The position numbers and the translations under genes are program-made. This document shows, piece after piece, positions 1 to 8,816 of a stretch of 64,000 nt of DNA. Location: positions 87,110-151,109 of the forward strand of contig JAJFLU010000052.1 of the NCBI GenBank assembly GCA_021772515.1. The letters run 5' to 3'. Each line of letters begins with the position of its first letter. Positions within the stretch are counted from its first letter, which is position 1. This DNA is from Opitutales bacterium (GTDB taxonomy: Bacteria > Verrucomicrobiota > Verrucomicrobiia > Opitutales > UBA2987). The notes beneath the pieces were generated by a model, which saw only the letters and a program-made list of their open reading frames with translations, did not search any database and was not told where the DNA came from.

Positions 1-437
1 CGCCCTCGAACGATCGAAGGTATCGTAAGTTTGCACTGATAACCCTCATCGCACCACATGTTTTTGAAATTTCCCACGATCATGTTTGCCAACTCCCCCA
101 AGGCATCGTTGATCGTTTCCATTTTCTCCGTGGCGTCGAATTCTGCAAACTCGTAGTCTTCCATCCCGAGAAAATCGCAGGTCACGTCTCTTGCCAAATC
201 TTCATCCATGTATATATATACTACACCGTTTGCGACGCCGATAAATCCCACCATCGAAACAACCATCAACTTCCCTTTACTTTCAGGTTGATCGTCTTTC
301 TCTACGGTTACCACCGTCCCGCTCTTTGAATACCCGAACTCAATTGGAGTGCTCAGCATCGTCGAGAACACTTTGTCAACCGAGCTTATGATCATCTCCT
401 CGAGGGCTTCTATCGAAAAAGGTACTGTTGCTTCCAT
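1..437 (-). CDS. CheX-like chemotaxis phosphatase (partial, cut by left edge)
   Basis: The reverse strand is open from an ATG at 437 to the window edge (145 codons, no stop), so the C-terminus is missing. The translation begins MEATVPFSIEALEEMI and contains 'ELANMIVGNFKN', which fits the E-x-x-N signature of CheC/CheX/FliY-type phosphatases that dephosphorylate CheY. An N-terminal helix is followed by alternating strands, and a conserved-looking 'DEDLARDVTCDFLG' segment precedes the signature, as in CheX. The single signature points to CheX rather than CheC, which has two, but the missing end could hold more. A sigma-28-type promoter lies 95 bases upstream, which fits a chemotaxis gene. Role: signal termination at the flagellar switch, inferred from the family. 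Confidence 0.75.
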   Translation of the reverse strand, partial: MEATVPFSIEALEEMIISSVDKVFSTMLSTPIEFGYSKSGTVVTVEKDDQPESKGKLMVVSMVGFIGVANGVVYIYMDEDLARDVTCDFLGMEDYEFAEFDATEKMETINDALGELANMIVGNFKNMWCDEGYQCKLTIPSIVRG

Positions 438-531
438 ACTGGGCGTAAAATTGGGGATTGTTTTCTTATTTTGAGCTAAAAGTTTCGCAATGTTACTGGC
501 CAACAATGCGTTCGTGTCGGTGCTTCAATAC

Positions 532-558
532 TAATCGGCTATCCTTACAAAAATTTGA
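532..558 (-). promoter_or_regulatory. sigma-28 (FliA-type) promoter for the cheX-like gene
   Basis: Read on the minus strand: a -35 box TCAAATTT (551-558, 6 of 8 to TAAAGTTT), exactly 11 bases, then a -10 box GCCGATTA (532-539, 7 of 8 to GCCGATAA). It lies about 95 bases before the start codon at 437. Both boxes, the spacing and the gene type agree. Confidence 0.7.
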
Positions 559-665
559 GTTCAATTTGCATATATTTGAAGATATCTCTCGCGGCGTATC
601 CTGAAAAATCAAAAAAAGAGTCGATACCGGAAGTTTGGCAGCAGATATGACCGGCAATGGTGAGG

Positions 666-2114
666 TCAAACGGAAGTGGCGCCCTCCATTCGGTATAGCT
701 TCAATTTATTGCGTAATGTTCGGGTGCTGATATGCAAAATTGCTGCCGCCTGAGTCTTCTTTCCCTTCGTTTTATCCAAAGCACGGAAAATATGCTCTTT
801 TTCCAGCTCCTCCAGACTCAGAAATGAGGGCCCATGATCAATTGGATTAAGTAACGATTCCTCAATATGAGCAGGAGGTTTCTCCAGTGAACTACCCCCG
901 CTTATTATTATCGGGGTCATCTTTGGTTTGGGCGAATCAATAAAGTTTTTCTGAGGCAGCAACCCGAGTGCTTCTTCCTTCACAAAATCTCCATTTTCGG
1001 TAAGGATGACCGACCTTTCGACTGTGTTTTCCAGTTCGCGCACGTTACCGGGCCAATTGTGGTCGAGCAATCTCTCCATCGCAGAAGCGCTAAACCCAGG
1101 GATTTTGACACCATGCTTGCGCGAGAAACTGTGCAAAAAGGTTTTCGCCAACAAATCGATATCTTCCTTCCTCTGACGCAATGGAGGAACCGAAATCGGA
1201 AAGACATTCAATCGATAATACAGATCTTCCCTGAAATCCCCTTTTTCAACCGCCTTTTGCAAATCGCGGTTGGTCGTAGCGATCACACGGACATTTACGC
1301 GGATCGACTTGTTTCCACCGACCCTCTCGAATTCCTGCTCCTGAAGCACACGCAGCAATTTTACCTGCAAACTGGGGTGAATCTCCCCAATTTCGTCCAG
1401 TAAAATTGTCCCGTTGTTAGCCAATTCAAATCTGCCTTCACGACGCTGCGAGGCACCCGTAAAGGCACCCTTTTCGTGGCCAAAAAACTCGCTTTCGATC
1501 AGGTTTTCAGAAATCGCCGCGCAATTTACACGAATATAAGGCTGTTTGGCCCGGGGGCTGAGACGAAATAATTCGCGCGCCACAAGTTCCTTACCGGTGC
1601 CATTTTCCCCCGTTACGAGGACTGTGGCCTCGGTCGCCGCAACTTTTTTGATCAACCTGCGAAGATGTCCAATACCCAGACTACCTCCCAAAATTTCGCT
1701 ATTCTTCTGGATTTGATTGCTAAAATACTGGTTGACCTTGACCAATTGGCTATAGGCCTCGGCCTTTTTCAAAATAACATTGATTTGATCCATCGAACAG
1801 GGCTTTACCACGTAGTCAAAGGCTCCCAATTGAATGCATTTTACCGCTGACTCAATCGACCCATGGCCGGTAATGATCACAGACATGGGGCTGTTTGGCA
1901 GGTCAACTATTCTCTCCAGCAAATCGGTGCCATGTCCATCCGGCAGACGCATATCTATAAACATCAAATCGAATTGATCCCTGGCCATAAGCCTCTCCGC
2001 CTGCGCAATTGTTTTCGCCAAAGAAACCGAGTAACCACGGTGGCTCAATTGCGCCTCCAATGATTCACGAATGATCAATTCGTCATCCAGGATCAATATT
2101 TTTTCAAATGCCAT
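666..2114 (-). CDS. NtrC-family sigma-54-dependent response regulator (flagellar/FlrC-like candidate)
   Basis: 482 aa. An N-terminal receiver domain (about 1-120) has the acidic pair in 'ILILDDE', the phospho-acceptor Asp in '[10 protein letters not shown]', the conserved Thr in 'VIITGHGS' and Lys in 'YVVKPC'. A central AAA+ domain (about 145-370) has Walker A 'GENGTGKE', the sigma-54 contact motif GAFTGA and Walker B '[11 protein letters not shown]'. A C-terminal Fis-type helix-turn-helix ends in '[11 protein letters not shown]'. I chose the ATG at 2114 because the receiver starts right there ([12 protein letters not shown]). The frame stays open up to 2264 and would add 50 residues with a hydrophobic stretch, which is unusual for a cytosolic regulator. 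It probably activates sigma-54 promoters. A flagellar role is inferred from the neighbours; its kinase is not in the window. Confidence 0.88.
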   Translation of the reverse strand: MAFEKILILDDELIIRESLEAQLSHRGYSVSLAKTIAQAERLMARDQFDLMFIDMRLPDGHGTDLLERIVDLPNSPMSVIITGHGSIESAVKCIQLGAFDYVVKPCSMDQINVILKKAEAYSQLVKVNQYFSNQIQKNSEILGGSLGIGHLRRLIKKVAATEATVLVTGENGTGKELVARELFRLSPRAKQPYIRVNCAAISENLIESEFFGHEKGAFTGASQRREGRFELANNGTILLDEIGEIHPSLQVKLLRVLQEQEFERVGGNKSIRVNVRVIATTNRDLQKAVEKGDFREDLYYRLNVFPISVPPLRQRKEDIDLLAKTFLHSFSRKHGVKIPGFSASAMERLLDHNWPGNVRELENTVERSVILTENGDFVKEEALGLLPQKNFIDSPKPKMTPIIISGGSSLEKPPAHIEESLLNPIDHGPSFLSLEELEKEHIFRALDKTKGKKTQAAAILHISTRTLRNKLKLYRMEGATSV

Positions 2115-2320
2115 AGGAAATAACTGGTCGTGAGGCAAAATCTGAAATGGCCATTCGAGTGGGGTAGAACATAGAATCCAGAACCATAAAAGGACTATTA
2201 GTTTGAACCGAATTCTTCCGGTCCTTTTTGATTTTGGTTTAAAAGATTCATACAAATCCGGCACATATTTACTCTGCGAAGGCTTTTTTGTTCATCGGAG
2301 CCAATCCCTAAAATTTAAGT

Positions 2321-2367
2321 AGAACCTATCTCTAATTCGCGCATGAATGATGTTTGAGATAGGTTCT
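2321..2367. repeat. perfect 12-bp inverted repeat in the 2115-2539 intergenic region
   Basis: AGAACCTATCTC (2321-2332) and GAGATAGGTTCT (2356-2367) are perfect reverse complements separated by 23 bases. No T-run follows on the plus strand, and only a short A/T-rich tract follows on the minus strand, so it is a poor intrinsic terminator. It could be a small mobile-element remnant, a protein-binding palindrome or an RNA hairpin. Nothing else was recognised in the 425-base gap between the two divergent genes. Confidence 0.6.
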
Positions 2368-2539
2368 GTTTAAAGACTCGGATTAGGTCGAAATACGATA
2401 CCTTTGGCAGGAGAGATTTCGCATCGGAAAAATTTATCTAAAGTCCGGCTCCATTTGAACGACTTTTGAGCTTGGAAGTGGTCCGACAAGCCAATTCAGC
2501 GCTATTCCTGTTATTCGGGCTGCTTTTCAAGACATCATA

Positions 2540-3241
2540 ATGATAGGCAGTGTTAGTACATCTCCATTTCCCGTCGGGCCAAGCCCGCAACGGGTTCAGA
2601 GGGAAAATCCAGACGATACAGGTCCGCAATCTAAACGGGATCAGACCGGTATTGAAAAAAATCCTGTTCCAGATTCTCCGGAAAAGGCTGAAAAGGCATT
2701 GCATGATGAGCAGGAAGGTAATTCCAGCAAAACAGGGCGATTTTCTGCCGAAGAGAGTGATCAAATATCCCAGCTTGTGGCTCGGGATTCGCAAGTTCGC
2801 TCCCACGAAGCCGCTCATAAGGCGGCGGCAGGGAGTTTGGCAGGCGGAGGACCGTCGTTTAGCACTCAAAGAGGTCCCGATGGAAGATTTTATGCAGTCG
2901 GAGGTGAAGTCCAAATCGATACATCACCCGGCTCTACTCCACAGGAAACAATCGCCAAGGCCCGACAAATTCGGGCTGCCGCCCTCGCTCCTTCAGATCC
3001 TTCGCCACAGGATTTAAAGGTAGCCTCAGCCGCCGCATCGATGGAAGGGGCCGCATTGAGGGAGATACAGAAAGAAAGCCAGCGAGGGGAGGAGGATCCA
3101 AAAGAAATAAACCACCAGGAGGAGACTGCGGATTTCTCCGAAAAAGGGGACCCTCATCAGGCTGTCTCTAACAGATTGAGCAAAATTTACAGTCAAAACG
3201 ATGGCCTCGAGAAAGAGCCGCTTTTTGAGGTAAGAGCCTAG
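2540..3241 (+). CDS. SprA-related putative metalloprotease-like protein (HEAAH)
   Basis: 233 aa. The core (about 75-175) contains 'SQVRSHEAAHKAAAGSLAGG', then 'RGPDGRFYAVGGEVQID', then a 'ETIAKARQIRAAALAP...SPQDLKVASAA' segment. This combination is typical of the SprA-related family, whose HExxH-like motif suggests a zinc peptidase, although activity is poorly documented. The first 70 and last 60 residues are hydrophilic, low-complexity and rich in E, K, P and Q. No signal peptide is evident. It lies between the response regulator and pseB, so it may be co-regulated with motility genes, but no function can be assigned from position alone. The start at 2540 has no strong ribosome-binding site. 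Confidence 0.72.
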   Translation: MIGSVSTSPFPVGPSPQRVQRENPDDTGPQSKRDQTGIEKNPVPDSPEKAEKALHDEQEGNSSKTGRFSAEESDQISQLVARDSQVRSHEAAHKAAAGSLAGGGPSFSTQRGPDGRFYAVGGEVQIDTSPGSTPQETIAKARQIRAAALAPSDPSPQDLKVASAAASMEGAALREIQKESQRGEEDPKEINHQEETADFSEKGDPHQAVSNRLSKIYSQNDGLEKEPLFEVRA

Positions 3242-3344
3242 AATTGTACCTCCCCCAAGTTGACTCCCTTTGCATAGATTGGGGAAATAGAGGCTCTCGT
3301 ATGCCCGCTGGAGATCGAAAATTTTGTTAATAAATCTCCGAATA

Positions 3345-3352
3345 GCCGATAA
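3345..3352 (+). promoter_or_regulatory. possible sigma-28 -10 element upstream of pseB
   Basis: GCCGATAA is an exact match to the FliA -10 consensus, 62 bases before the pseB ATG. No convincing -35 box lies at the 11-base spacing; the region is only AT-rich (GTTAATAAATCT). It is supported by the two good sigma-28 promoters nearby but weak on its own. Confidence 0.35.
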
Positions 3353-3414
3353 CTGTATAAAATCATCTGCCGCTGGCGTATTTAAGTGAACGGTGGATTT
3401 CAACAATTTTATAC

Positions 3415-4560
3415 ATGCTCAACAACAAATCAATTCTCATAACTGGCGGCACGGGGTCTTTCGGGCGGCATTGCTGTGCCGAAATCCTCAGCCGGTATAA
3501 GCCCAAGAGAGTTATTGTATATTCCCGGGATGAGCTGAAGCAGTCTGAAATGGCCGCCGATCCAAGGTTTATGAATAAGGCCATGCGCTTCTTTCTTGGC
3601 GATGTTCGGGATAAAGAACGCCTCATAAGGGCAATGTCGGATGTGGATTACGTAATTCACTCGGCGGCTCTCAAACAAGTGCCGGCGGCTGAATACAATC
3701 CCCACGAATTTATCAAAACCAATATCAACGGCGCCACAAACATCGTCGATGCGGCGCTCACAGCAGGAGTTACCAAGGTTATCGCCCTGAGCACAGACAA
3801 AGCGGTAAATCCCATCAATCTTTACGGGGCCACCAAATTATGCTCCGACAAAATATTCGTGGCCGGCAACAGTTATAGCGGTAAATGCGCCACGCGGTTC
3901 TCGATTGTCCGATACGGCAATGTGCTCGGTAGCCGCGGGAGTGTGGTTCCCCATTTTCTCAAGCTGAAAAAAACCGGCCTTATTACGGTTACAGACCCCG
4001 AAATGACACGTTTTTACCTGTCCCTCAATGAAGCCGTTGATTTTGTTCTTAAATGCCTGAAAGACATGCATGGGGGAGAACTGTTTGTTCCCAAAATGGA
4101 GAGTTGCAAAGTAAAAGAACTCGTCAAAGCGATCGCTCCCGAATGTCGTCAGAAAGTAGTCGGCATCCGCGCAGGGGAGAAGAAACATGAAACCCTGATC
4201 CCTTCCGATGAGGCCCATCGCACATATGAATTTCCCCGGCATTTCATTATTCAACCGGTATTACCCTATTGGCAGGATAGCACCAAGTCCCTCGGCGGAA
4301 AGCCATGCCGCGAAGGATTTACCTACACCAGCGCAACAAATCCCGAAAGATTCTCGGTCGTCAAACTGCGGGGGATTTGCCAAATGATCGCCGATGATTC
4401 GGGAATGGACATCAAATTACTCCCCAACGGCATCAGTAAAAACGGCGTCAATGGCAACGGATTGAACGTTAATCGCAACGGCAACGGCGCTAGCAACGGA
4501 AATGGCGTAAGACTAAACGGAACTTTACGAAAACTGAAACGGGAAATAGCCGCGATTTGA
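3415..4560 (+). CDS. pseB: UDP-N-acetylglucosamine 4,6-dehydratase (inverting), PseB type
   Basis: 381 aa; an SDR enzyme for the first step of pseudaminic-acid synthesis (UDP-GlcNAc to the 4-keto-L-arabino sugar). Visible are the NAD(P)-binding 'ITGGTGSFGRHC' near the N-terminus, 'STDKAVNPINLYGATKL' with the catalytic D-K and Y-x3-K residues, and 'RYGNVLGSRGSVVP'. Tyr in YxxxK separates it from the PglF type, which has Met there (see 32579-34477). Family members are about 330 aa; this one carries an extra C-terminal tail of about 45 residues that is very rich in Asn and Gly and ends in a basic 'LRKLKREIAAI'. It is followed 22 bases later by pseI, so the two are probably one transcript. Confidence 0.9.
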   Translation: MLNNKSILITGGTGSFGRHCCAEILSRYKPKRVIVYSRDELKQSEMAADPRFMNKAMRFFLGDVRDKERLIRAMSDVDYVIHSAALKQVPAAEYNPHEFIKTNINGATNIVDAALTAGVTKVIALSTDKAVNPINLYGATKLCSDKIFVAGNSYSGKCATRFSIVRYGNVLGSRGSVVPHFLKLKKTGLITVTDPEMTRFYLSLNEAVDFVLKCLKDMHGGELFVPKMESCKVKELVKAIAPECRQKVVGIRAGEKKHETLIPSDEAHRTYEFPRHFIIQPVLPYWQDSTKSLGGKPCREGFTYTSATNPERFSVVKLRGICQMIADDSGMDIKLLPNGISKNGVNGNGLNVNRNGNGASNGNGVRLNGTLRKLKREIAAI

Positions 4561-4582
4561 TCCAAGCCTGGACGTGCAGAAA

Positions 4583-5683
4583 ATGCAGTTTGAGATTCAA
4601 GGCCGGGCCATCGGAGAGAAGTATTCACCTTACCTGATAGCGGAGTTATCAGGAAATCACAAACAAAGCCTGGATCTGGCGAAATCTTTGATTCGGGCCG
4701 CCGCACGGTCGGGCGCCGATGCGGTAAAATTGCAAACCTATACTGCGGATACACTAACGCTCCCTTGCCGTAACTCCAGCTTTCGCATAAATGGTGGCCT
4801 CTGGGCTGGCAGACATCTCCACGATCTCTACAATGAGGCCATGACGCCCTGGGAATGGCATCGCCCCATGGCAGAGTTGGCAGCCAATGAGGGAATGGCC
4901 CTTTTTAGCACCCCGTTTGACGAAACGGCGGTCGCCTTTTTAGAGGATCAAATCAACCCACCCGTTTATAAAGTTTCCTCCTTTGAAATCACTCACATTC
5001 CCTTACTGAAAGTTGTCGGAGAAACCGGAAAACCCGTAATCCTCAGCACGGGAATGGCCACCGCGGACGAGATCAACAATGCTCTCCAAACATTGTCAAC
5101 CGCCGGTTCTTCGGGCGTAACTCTTCTCAAATGTGTGAGCGCTTACCCCGCCGAGCCGGAGGATTTTAATTTACGCTCACTGACAGCCCTGCGGAATCGT
5201 TTTAATTGCCCCGTTGGTCTTTCGGATCACACTTTTTCCAATGATACTGCGTTGGGAGCGGTCGCATTGGGAGCCTGTGTAATCGAAAAACATCTCACGC
5301 TCGACCGCAGCAATGGGGCCGTCGACAATGGTTTTTCTTTGGAACCGAATGAGTTTTCTGAAATGGCAAAAGCGGTGAAAAGGCTCCACCGATCCCTCGG
5401 CAGTGAAAAAATAGGCGCCACAACCCAGGAAATTGGGCAAAAGCGTTTCCGAAGATCGATATTCGTGTCCTCAGCGATCAGGAAAGGTGATTTTTTCACA
5501 AAGGAAAACCTCAAGATTGTCAGACCGGCAGATGGCCTGCCACCTGCGCGATGGGAGCAAATCCTGGAGCAACCTGCCAGTTGTGACATCCCCGCTGGTA
5601 CGCCCCTAAAAGAAGAGCATCTTGCACTGAATGGCCCCTACTACGCTTCCTCAGAGGCGGAGAATTGCCTCAGCCACGCGTAA
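4583..5683 (+). CDS. pseI: pseudaminic acid synthase, PseI (NeuB family)
   Basis: 366 aa from the ATG at 4583; a GTG three codons earlier (4574) is also possible. It condenses the 6-deoxy-AltdiNAc sugar with phosphoenolpyruvate. The N-terminal TIM-barrel shows 'YLIAELSGNHKQSL', 'GADAVKLQTYTADTLTL', 'YKVSSFEI', 'VILSTGMAT', 'LLKCVSAYPA', 'VGLSDHT' and 'VIEKHLTLDR', the normal NeuB/PseI motif order. The C-terminal 60-70 residues form the SAF (antifreeze-like) domain ('RRSIFVSSAIRKGDFFTKEN'). The name PseI rather than NeuB rests on neighbouring pseB, pseC and pseG. Its 3' end overlaps the convergent pseG by 33 bases. Confidence 0.9.
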   Translation: MQFEIQGRAIGEKYSPYLIAELSGNHKQSLDLAKSLIRAAARSGADAVKLQTYTADTLTLPCRNSSFRINGGLWAGRHLHDLYNEAMTPWEWHRPMAELAANEGMALFSTPFDETAVAFLEDQINPPVYKVSSFEITHIPLLKVVGETGKPVILSTGMATADEINNALQTLSTAGSSGVTLLKCVSAYPAEPEDFNLRSLTALRNRFNCPVGLSDHTFSNDTALGAVALGACVIEKHLTLDRSNGAVDNGFSLEPNEFSEMAKAVKRLHRSLGSEKIGATTQEIGQKRFRRSIFVSSAIRKGDFFTKENLKIVRPADGLPPARWEQILEQPASCDIPAGTPLKEEHLALNGPYYASSEAENCLSHA

Positions 5684-6670
5684 GGCTCCGTAGCCGTCCA
5701 ATTCCTTGATATTCGATCGGATTCCAGCCGGGTATTTGCCGAGCAAAAAATTCCATTTACTCGATAGTTTATCTGTCAAAAGTTCCTCTTTTGCCAAGAT
5801 TGGTAAACCCCATTTTTTCTCAATGGCAGAACCCATTGCCTCCTGATTTTCCGCCACGACGACTCCCAGAAAAGGAAGTCCGCAGGCTGCTATTTCATAA
5901 ACGCTCCCGCCGCAGGCAGTGATGCCATAGGCACAGGTCCGCATCACCTCGGCAAGCTCCTCCGGTCCCGCATCGCACAGACATCGATGCGAGGCAAATC
6001 GCTCCAAAGCCACAGATACGGCGGGTCGGGAAAGGGCATCTCTGCTCCCGGCCAGAATCGGGTGCCAATTCTCCCCCACCCGATTGGACAGGAACTCCAG
6101 TAAACGTGGTGTGAGATTATTGGGATCCGTTCCTCCAATCATGAGCATAACGGCTTGTGGGTTCACCGTGCTCTTGGTGCAATCCACGTTCGGAGCACGA
6201 AACTCAGATCGAAGCAGCGCATAGGCTGGCCCGGTTAGAACCCTGTGGGCCACAGGATAGTCAATATGACTGAAGGTCAGGCCAGAATTCACAACCAAAT
6301 CTGCATCGGTCAAATCCCTCGACGCGTCATCGTCTATTACCACGAGTTTCGGCCCGAAACTTCTCAACTGCGCTATATCTTTTTCACCATATTGGTAACT
6401 ATCGACAACAATCAATTTGCTGGCTGAATCATCACCCAAAAGATTCTTCCATAATTCGTAACCGGGAAGTTGCTCTGCTGTAAATTCGATGTGGTTAAAC
6501 GCATCGGTCAGCGACTCCGGTAAATGCTCGATTTGGCCATTGGTGATGAGCGTAGTAGCAACCTGATAACTACCAATGGCACGGGCGAGTGCGGAGCAGC
6601 GAACCACATGGCCCCAACCGGTTTCTTTTCCAAAATCACATCGGAAAATTACTTCAACGGGAGCGCTCAC
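5651..6670 (-). CDS. pseG: UDP-2,4-diacetamido-2,4,6-trideoxy-beta-L-altropyranose hydrolase, PseG
   Basis: 339 aa; it releases UDP from the fourth pseudaminic-acid intermediate. A GT-B-like fold is indicated by the N-terminal 'VIFRCDFGKETGWGHVVRCSALA', which is the PseG 'G.GHV.RC..LA' signature with its catalytic His, and by 'LMIGGTDPNNLT' and 'TACGGSVYEIAACGLPFL' in the C-terminal nucleotide-binding half. The start is a GTG at 6670, nine bases after the pseC stop, so it is the last gene of the fliD operon. It overlaps pseI tail to tail. Confidence 0.9.
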   Translation of the reverse strand: MSAPVEVIFRCDFGKETGWGHVVRCSALARAIGSYQVATTLITNGQIEHLPESLTDAFNHIEFTAEQLPGYELWKNLLGDDSASKLIVVDSYQYGEKDIAQLRSFGPKLVVIDDDASRDLTDADLVVNSGLTFSHIDYPVAHRVLTGPAYALLRSEFRAPNVDCTKSTVNPQAVMLMIGGTDPNNLTPRLLEFLSNRVGENWHPILAGSRDALSRPAVSVALERFASHRCLCDAGPEELAEVMRTCAYGITACGGSVYEIAACGLPFLGVVVAENQEAMGSAIEKKWGLPILAKEELLTDKLSSKWNFLLGKYPAGIRSNIKELDGYGALRVAEAILRL

Positions 6671-6679
6671 AACAGAACC

Positions 6680-7876
6680 TCAAAAGGTGAGGCAAAATTC
6701 TTTTAATGTGTCTATCACGATTTCCTGCTCCTCATCGCTTAATTTTGGATATAGCGGAATGCTCAGGCACCCCCCGAAATAAGCTTCCGCTCCTGGCAAC
6801 CGTTGGCGACCATACAGTTCTTCATAATAGGGATGACGATAAACCGGAATGTAATGGACCTGCGATCCAATATTCCGCTCACGCAAAAATTCGTAGGCTG
6901 AATTCCGAATTCGGGAATCAGGAAAATGAAGAACAAACAAATGGTAGGCGTGTCCATTATCCTCTGGAGGCATCTGGATTAAATCGCGATAGGGAGAAGT
7001 CGAAAATTCTTGCCGATAACGTTTGGCCAACTGACGGCGGCGATCGATGAATTCGGGCAATCGCTTGAGCTGAGAGATACCCAGAGCGGCTTGCAACTCG
7101 GTCATTCGGTAGTTCCAGCCCAGATCGGTTTGCTCCTGAAACCAGCGCGGTGTTTTTAAATCAGTGTCCTGTTCATTCTCGAAAGGTTTGCAAATTCCGT
7201 GACTCCGCAGATGTCGCGCTTTTTCGGCCAAATCCGAATTTGCCGTCAAGAACGCTCCCCCTTCACCACAACAAATATGCTTAACAGGATGAAAACTCAG
7301 GGTGGCCGCATCGGTATGCCGACACGAGCCGCTTCCGGACAAAAGTTTTTTTGAATCTGCATAGGTTGCCCCAAGACTGTGGGCGGCATCCTCAACCACC
7401 ATGCAGTGAAATTTTTCGGCGATCTCCCTAATTTCGGGTAAATCTCCCGCTCGACCAGCCAAGGAGACGGGCATGATAACCGAACTCTCCTCCAGTCCTC
7501 TTTTTGTTTCTTCTTCTAAAATTTCTTGTAAACTGTCGATCTGCATCAATCCGGTAAAAGGGTCGACATCGGCAAAGCGAACTCTCGCCCCGCAATACAG
7601 AAGGCAGTTGGCGGTGGCAGCGAAAGTGATCGGAGAGGTCACGCCCAAACTGCCTGGTTTTAGGCCGACCAGAGCGCTGGCTAAATGGAGGGCCGTCGTG
7701 CCGTTTGAAACCGCCACCGCATGGGGCGCTCCAGTTACTTCGGCGAGGTCATTCTCAAAGGCTTCCACCTTGGGCCCCTGGGTGAGGTAAGGAGAGCGCA
7801 ATACCTCTTCAACAGCCTGTATATCCTCTTCCGTAATCCATTGGCGGGCGTAGGGAATGCTGCTGCTGGCGCTCAT
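6680..7876 (-). CDS. pseC: UDP-4-amino-4,6-dideoxy-N-acetyl-beta-L-altrosamine transaminase, PseC
   Basis: 398 aa; a DegT/DnrJ/EryC1 PLP aminotransferase for the second pseudaminic-acid step (glutamate-dependent amination of the 4-keto sugar). Family features are 'IPYARQWITEEDIQAVEEVL' and 'LTQGPKVEAFE' at the N-terminus, 'AVSNGTTALHLA', 'VVEDAAHSLGATY', the PLP lysine in 'LSFHPVKHICCGEGG', and 'RMTELQAALG'. The ATG at 7876 puts the conserved IPY motif at residue 7. The frame also opens with TTG at 7960, overlapping the preceding stop as TTGA, which would add 28 residues absent from the family. The chemistry is well supported; PseC rather than a generic homologue is inferred from the pse neighbours. 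Confidence 0.88.
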   Translation of the reverse strand: MSASSSIPYARQWITEEDIQAVEEVLRSPYLTQGPKVEAFENDLAEVTGAPHAVAVSNGTTALHLASALVGLKPGSLGVTSPITFAATANCLLYCGARVRFADVDPFTGLMQIDSLQEILEEETKRGLEESSVIMPVSLAGRAGDLPEIREIAEKFHCMVVEDAAHSLGATYADSKKLLSGSGSCRHTDAATLSFHPVKHICCGEGGAFLTANSDLAEKARHLRSHGICKPFENEQDTDLKTPRWFQEQTDLGWNYRMTELQAALGISQLKRLPEFIDRRRQLAKRYRQEFSTSPYRDLIQMPPEDNGHAYHLFVLHFPDSRIRNSAYEFLRERNIGSQVHYIPVYRHPYYEELYGRQRLPGAEAYFGGCLSIPLYPKLSDEEQEIVIDTLKEFCLTF

Positions 7877-7956
7877 AACATCAATAAAACAATCCCCGGG
7901 CGGATTTGCCAAGAAGGATGTGTGGCGTGCGTGAGGGGAATCGATTACTGTAGCTC

Positions 7957-8337
7957 TCAAGCTCTCAGGCCCGGAAATCCGGCTGAACCTCTCGATTCGG
8001 AGGCATAGGTTCTGCGAATTCCGCGAAAACGGTTCTTTTCAAAAACTCGCGCTTCCTGCTCCTTTTGATTTTTCTCCATCTGGTCGCCCAAAATATTCAG
8101 GTTGCACTGTTGGCGTTGGACAAGGTGACTCAAGCGGTTATCCCAATCCGCCGATTTACCTCTCACAATGCCCAACCTTTTACTGGTCTCAGCGATTGCC
8201 GAGAGCAACTTATCCTTTTTGGTAAAAACCGTGCTGACGTAATCAAAGTTTAGATGCCGAAGGGCAAATTCTTCCTCGTCGACGAGCTTTTCAAAATCGG
8301 AGAATAAGCGATTGAGTCGCTCTTCGTCTTTTTTCAT
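7957..8337 (-). CDS. small helical protein, FliT/FlgN-like flagellar chaperone candidate
   Basis: 126 aa. The start is the ATG at 8337, which overlaps the fliS stop as TGATG, so it is translationally coupled. The sequence is almost wholly charged and helical ('KKDEERLNRLFSDFEKLVDE', 'TKKDKLLSAIAETSKRLG', 'QMEKNQKEQEARVFEK'), with no membrane segment. Length, helix content and position right after fliS match FliT/FlgN-type export chaperones, which diverge strongly in sequence. No diagnostic motif is visible, so the assignment rests mostly on synteny. The C-terminal 20 residues are basic and Gly/Ser-rich. Confidence 0.55.
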   Translation of the reverse strand: MKKDEERLNRLFSDFEKLVDEEEFALRHLNFDYVSTVFTKKDKLLSAIAETSKRLGIVRGKSADWDNRLSHLVQRQQCNLNILGDQMEKNQKEQEARVFEKNRFRGIRRTYASESRGSAGFPGLRA

Positions 8338-8804
8338 CAAGCGGTGCTGGACAAGCTGCGCGCGACGGCAGGTTGTTCGCTTTTGGCCAGCATTTCTGAC
8401 CAGGAGTTTCTGATATCCAGTAGAAATTCTTCAACAACCCGTAATTGCTCCGGATTTTTTTTCAAATTAGCCTCCGATAGCTTTGTAAACATAAAATCGT
8501 AAAGCCGATACATGGTCATCGGAAATTCCCCGTCAACATCGAGGTTGAGGGAATTTTGCAATTCCATGATGATGTTCTGAGCTTTTACAATGTTATTGCT
8601 GATCTCCTCATTTCGCGTAGATACTTTCTCAAGTTTAAAACCCTCTATCGCGGTATTGATGTGCCGCAGGGCACCATCGAAAAGCATGAGTATTATTTTT
8701 CCTGGGCTGGCCGTCTCGATGGAGACGGTTTTATAGGATTTGGCGAATTTCCGGTATTTCATTAGTTGTGGATTGAGGGTTTCGAGGCTGTCCAACGGCC
8801 CCAT
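8337..8804 (-). CDS. fliS: flagellar secretion chaperone FliS
   Basis: 155 aa. FliS binds flagellin in the cytoplasm and prevents premature polymerisation. The family core is clear: 'YKTVSIETASPGKIILMLFDGALRHINTAIE' and 'NIIMELQNSLNLDVDGEFPMTMYRLYDFM'. About 15 extra residues precede the core, and an Ala/Ser-rich tail follows it. It lies 12 bases after the FlgM-like gene and overlaps the next gene by one base (TGATG). The flagellin gene, its presumed client, lies 6 kb away on the other strand. Confidence 0.92.
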   Translation of the reverse strand: MGPLDSLETLNPQLMKYRKFAKSYKTVSIETASPGKIILMLFDGALRHINTAIEGFKLEKVSTRNEEISNNIVKAQNIIMELQNSLNLDVDGEFPMTMYRLYDFMFTKLSEANLKKNPEQLRVVEEFLLDIRNSWSEMLAKSEQPAVARSLSSTA

Positions 8805-8816
8805 AGAAGTCTTGGC

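Noticed and set aside
2115..2264. 50-residue hydrophobic N-terminal extension of the NtrC-type regulator
   Set aside because: The receiver domain starts directly at the ATG at 2114, and response regulators of this family are cytosolic.
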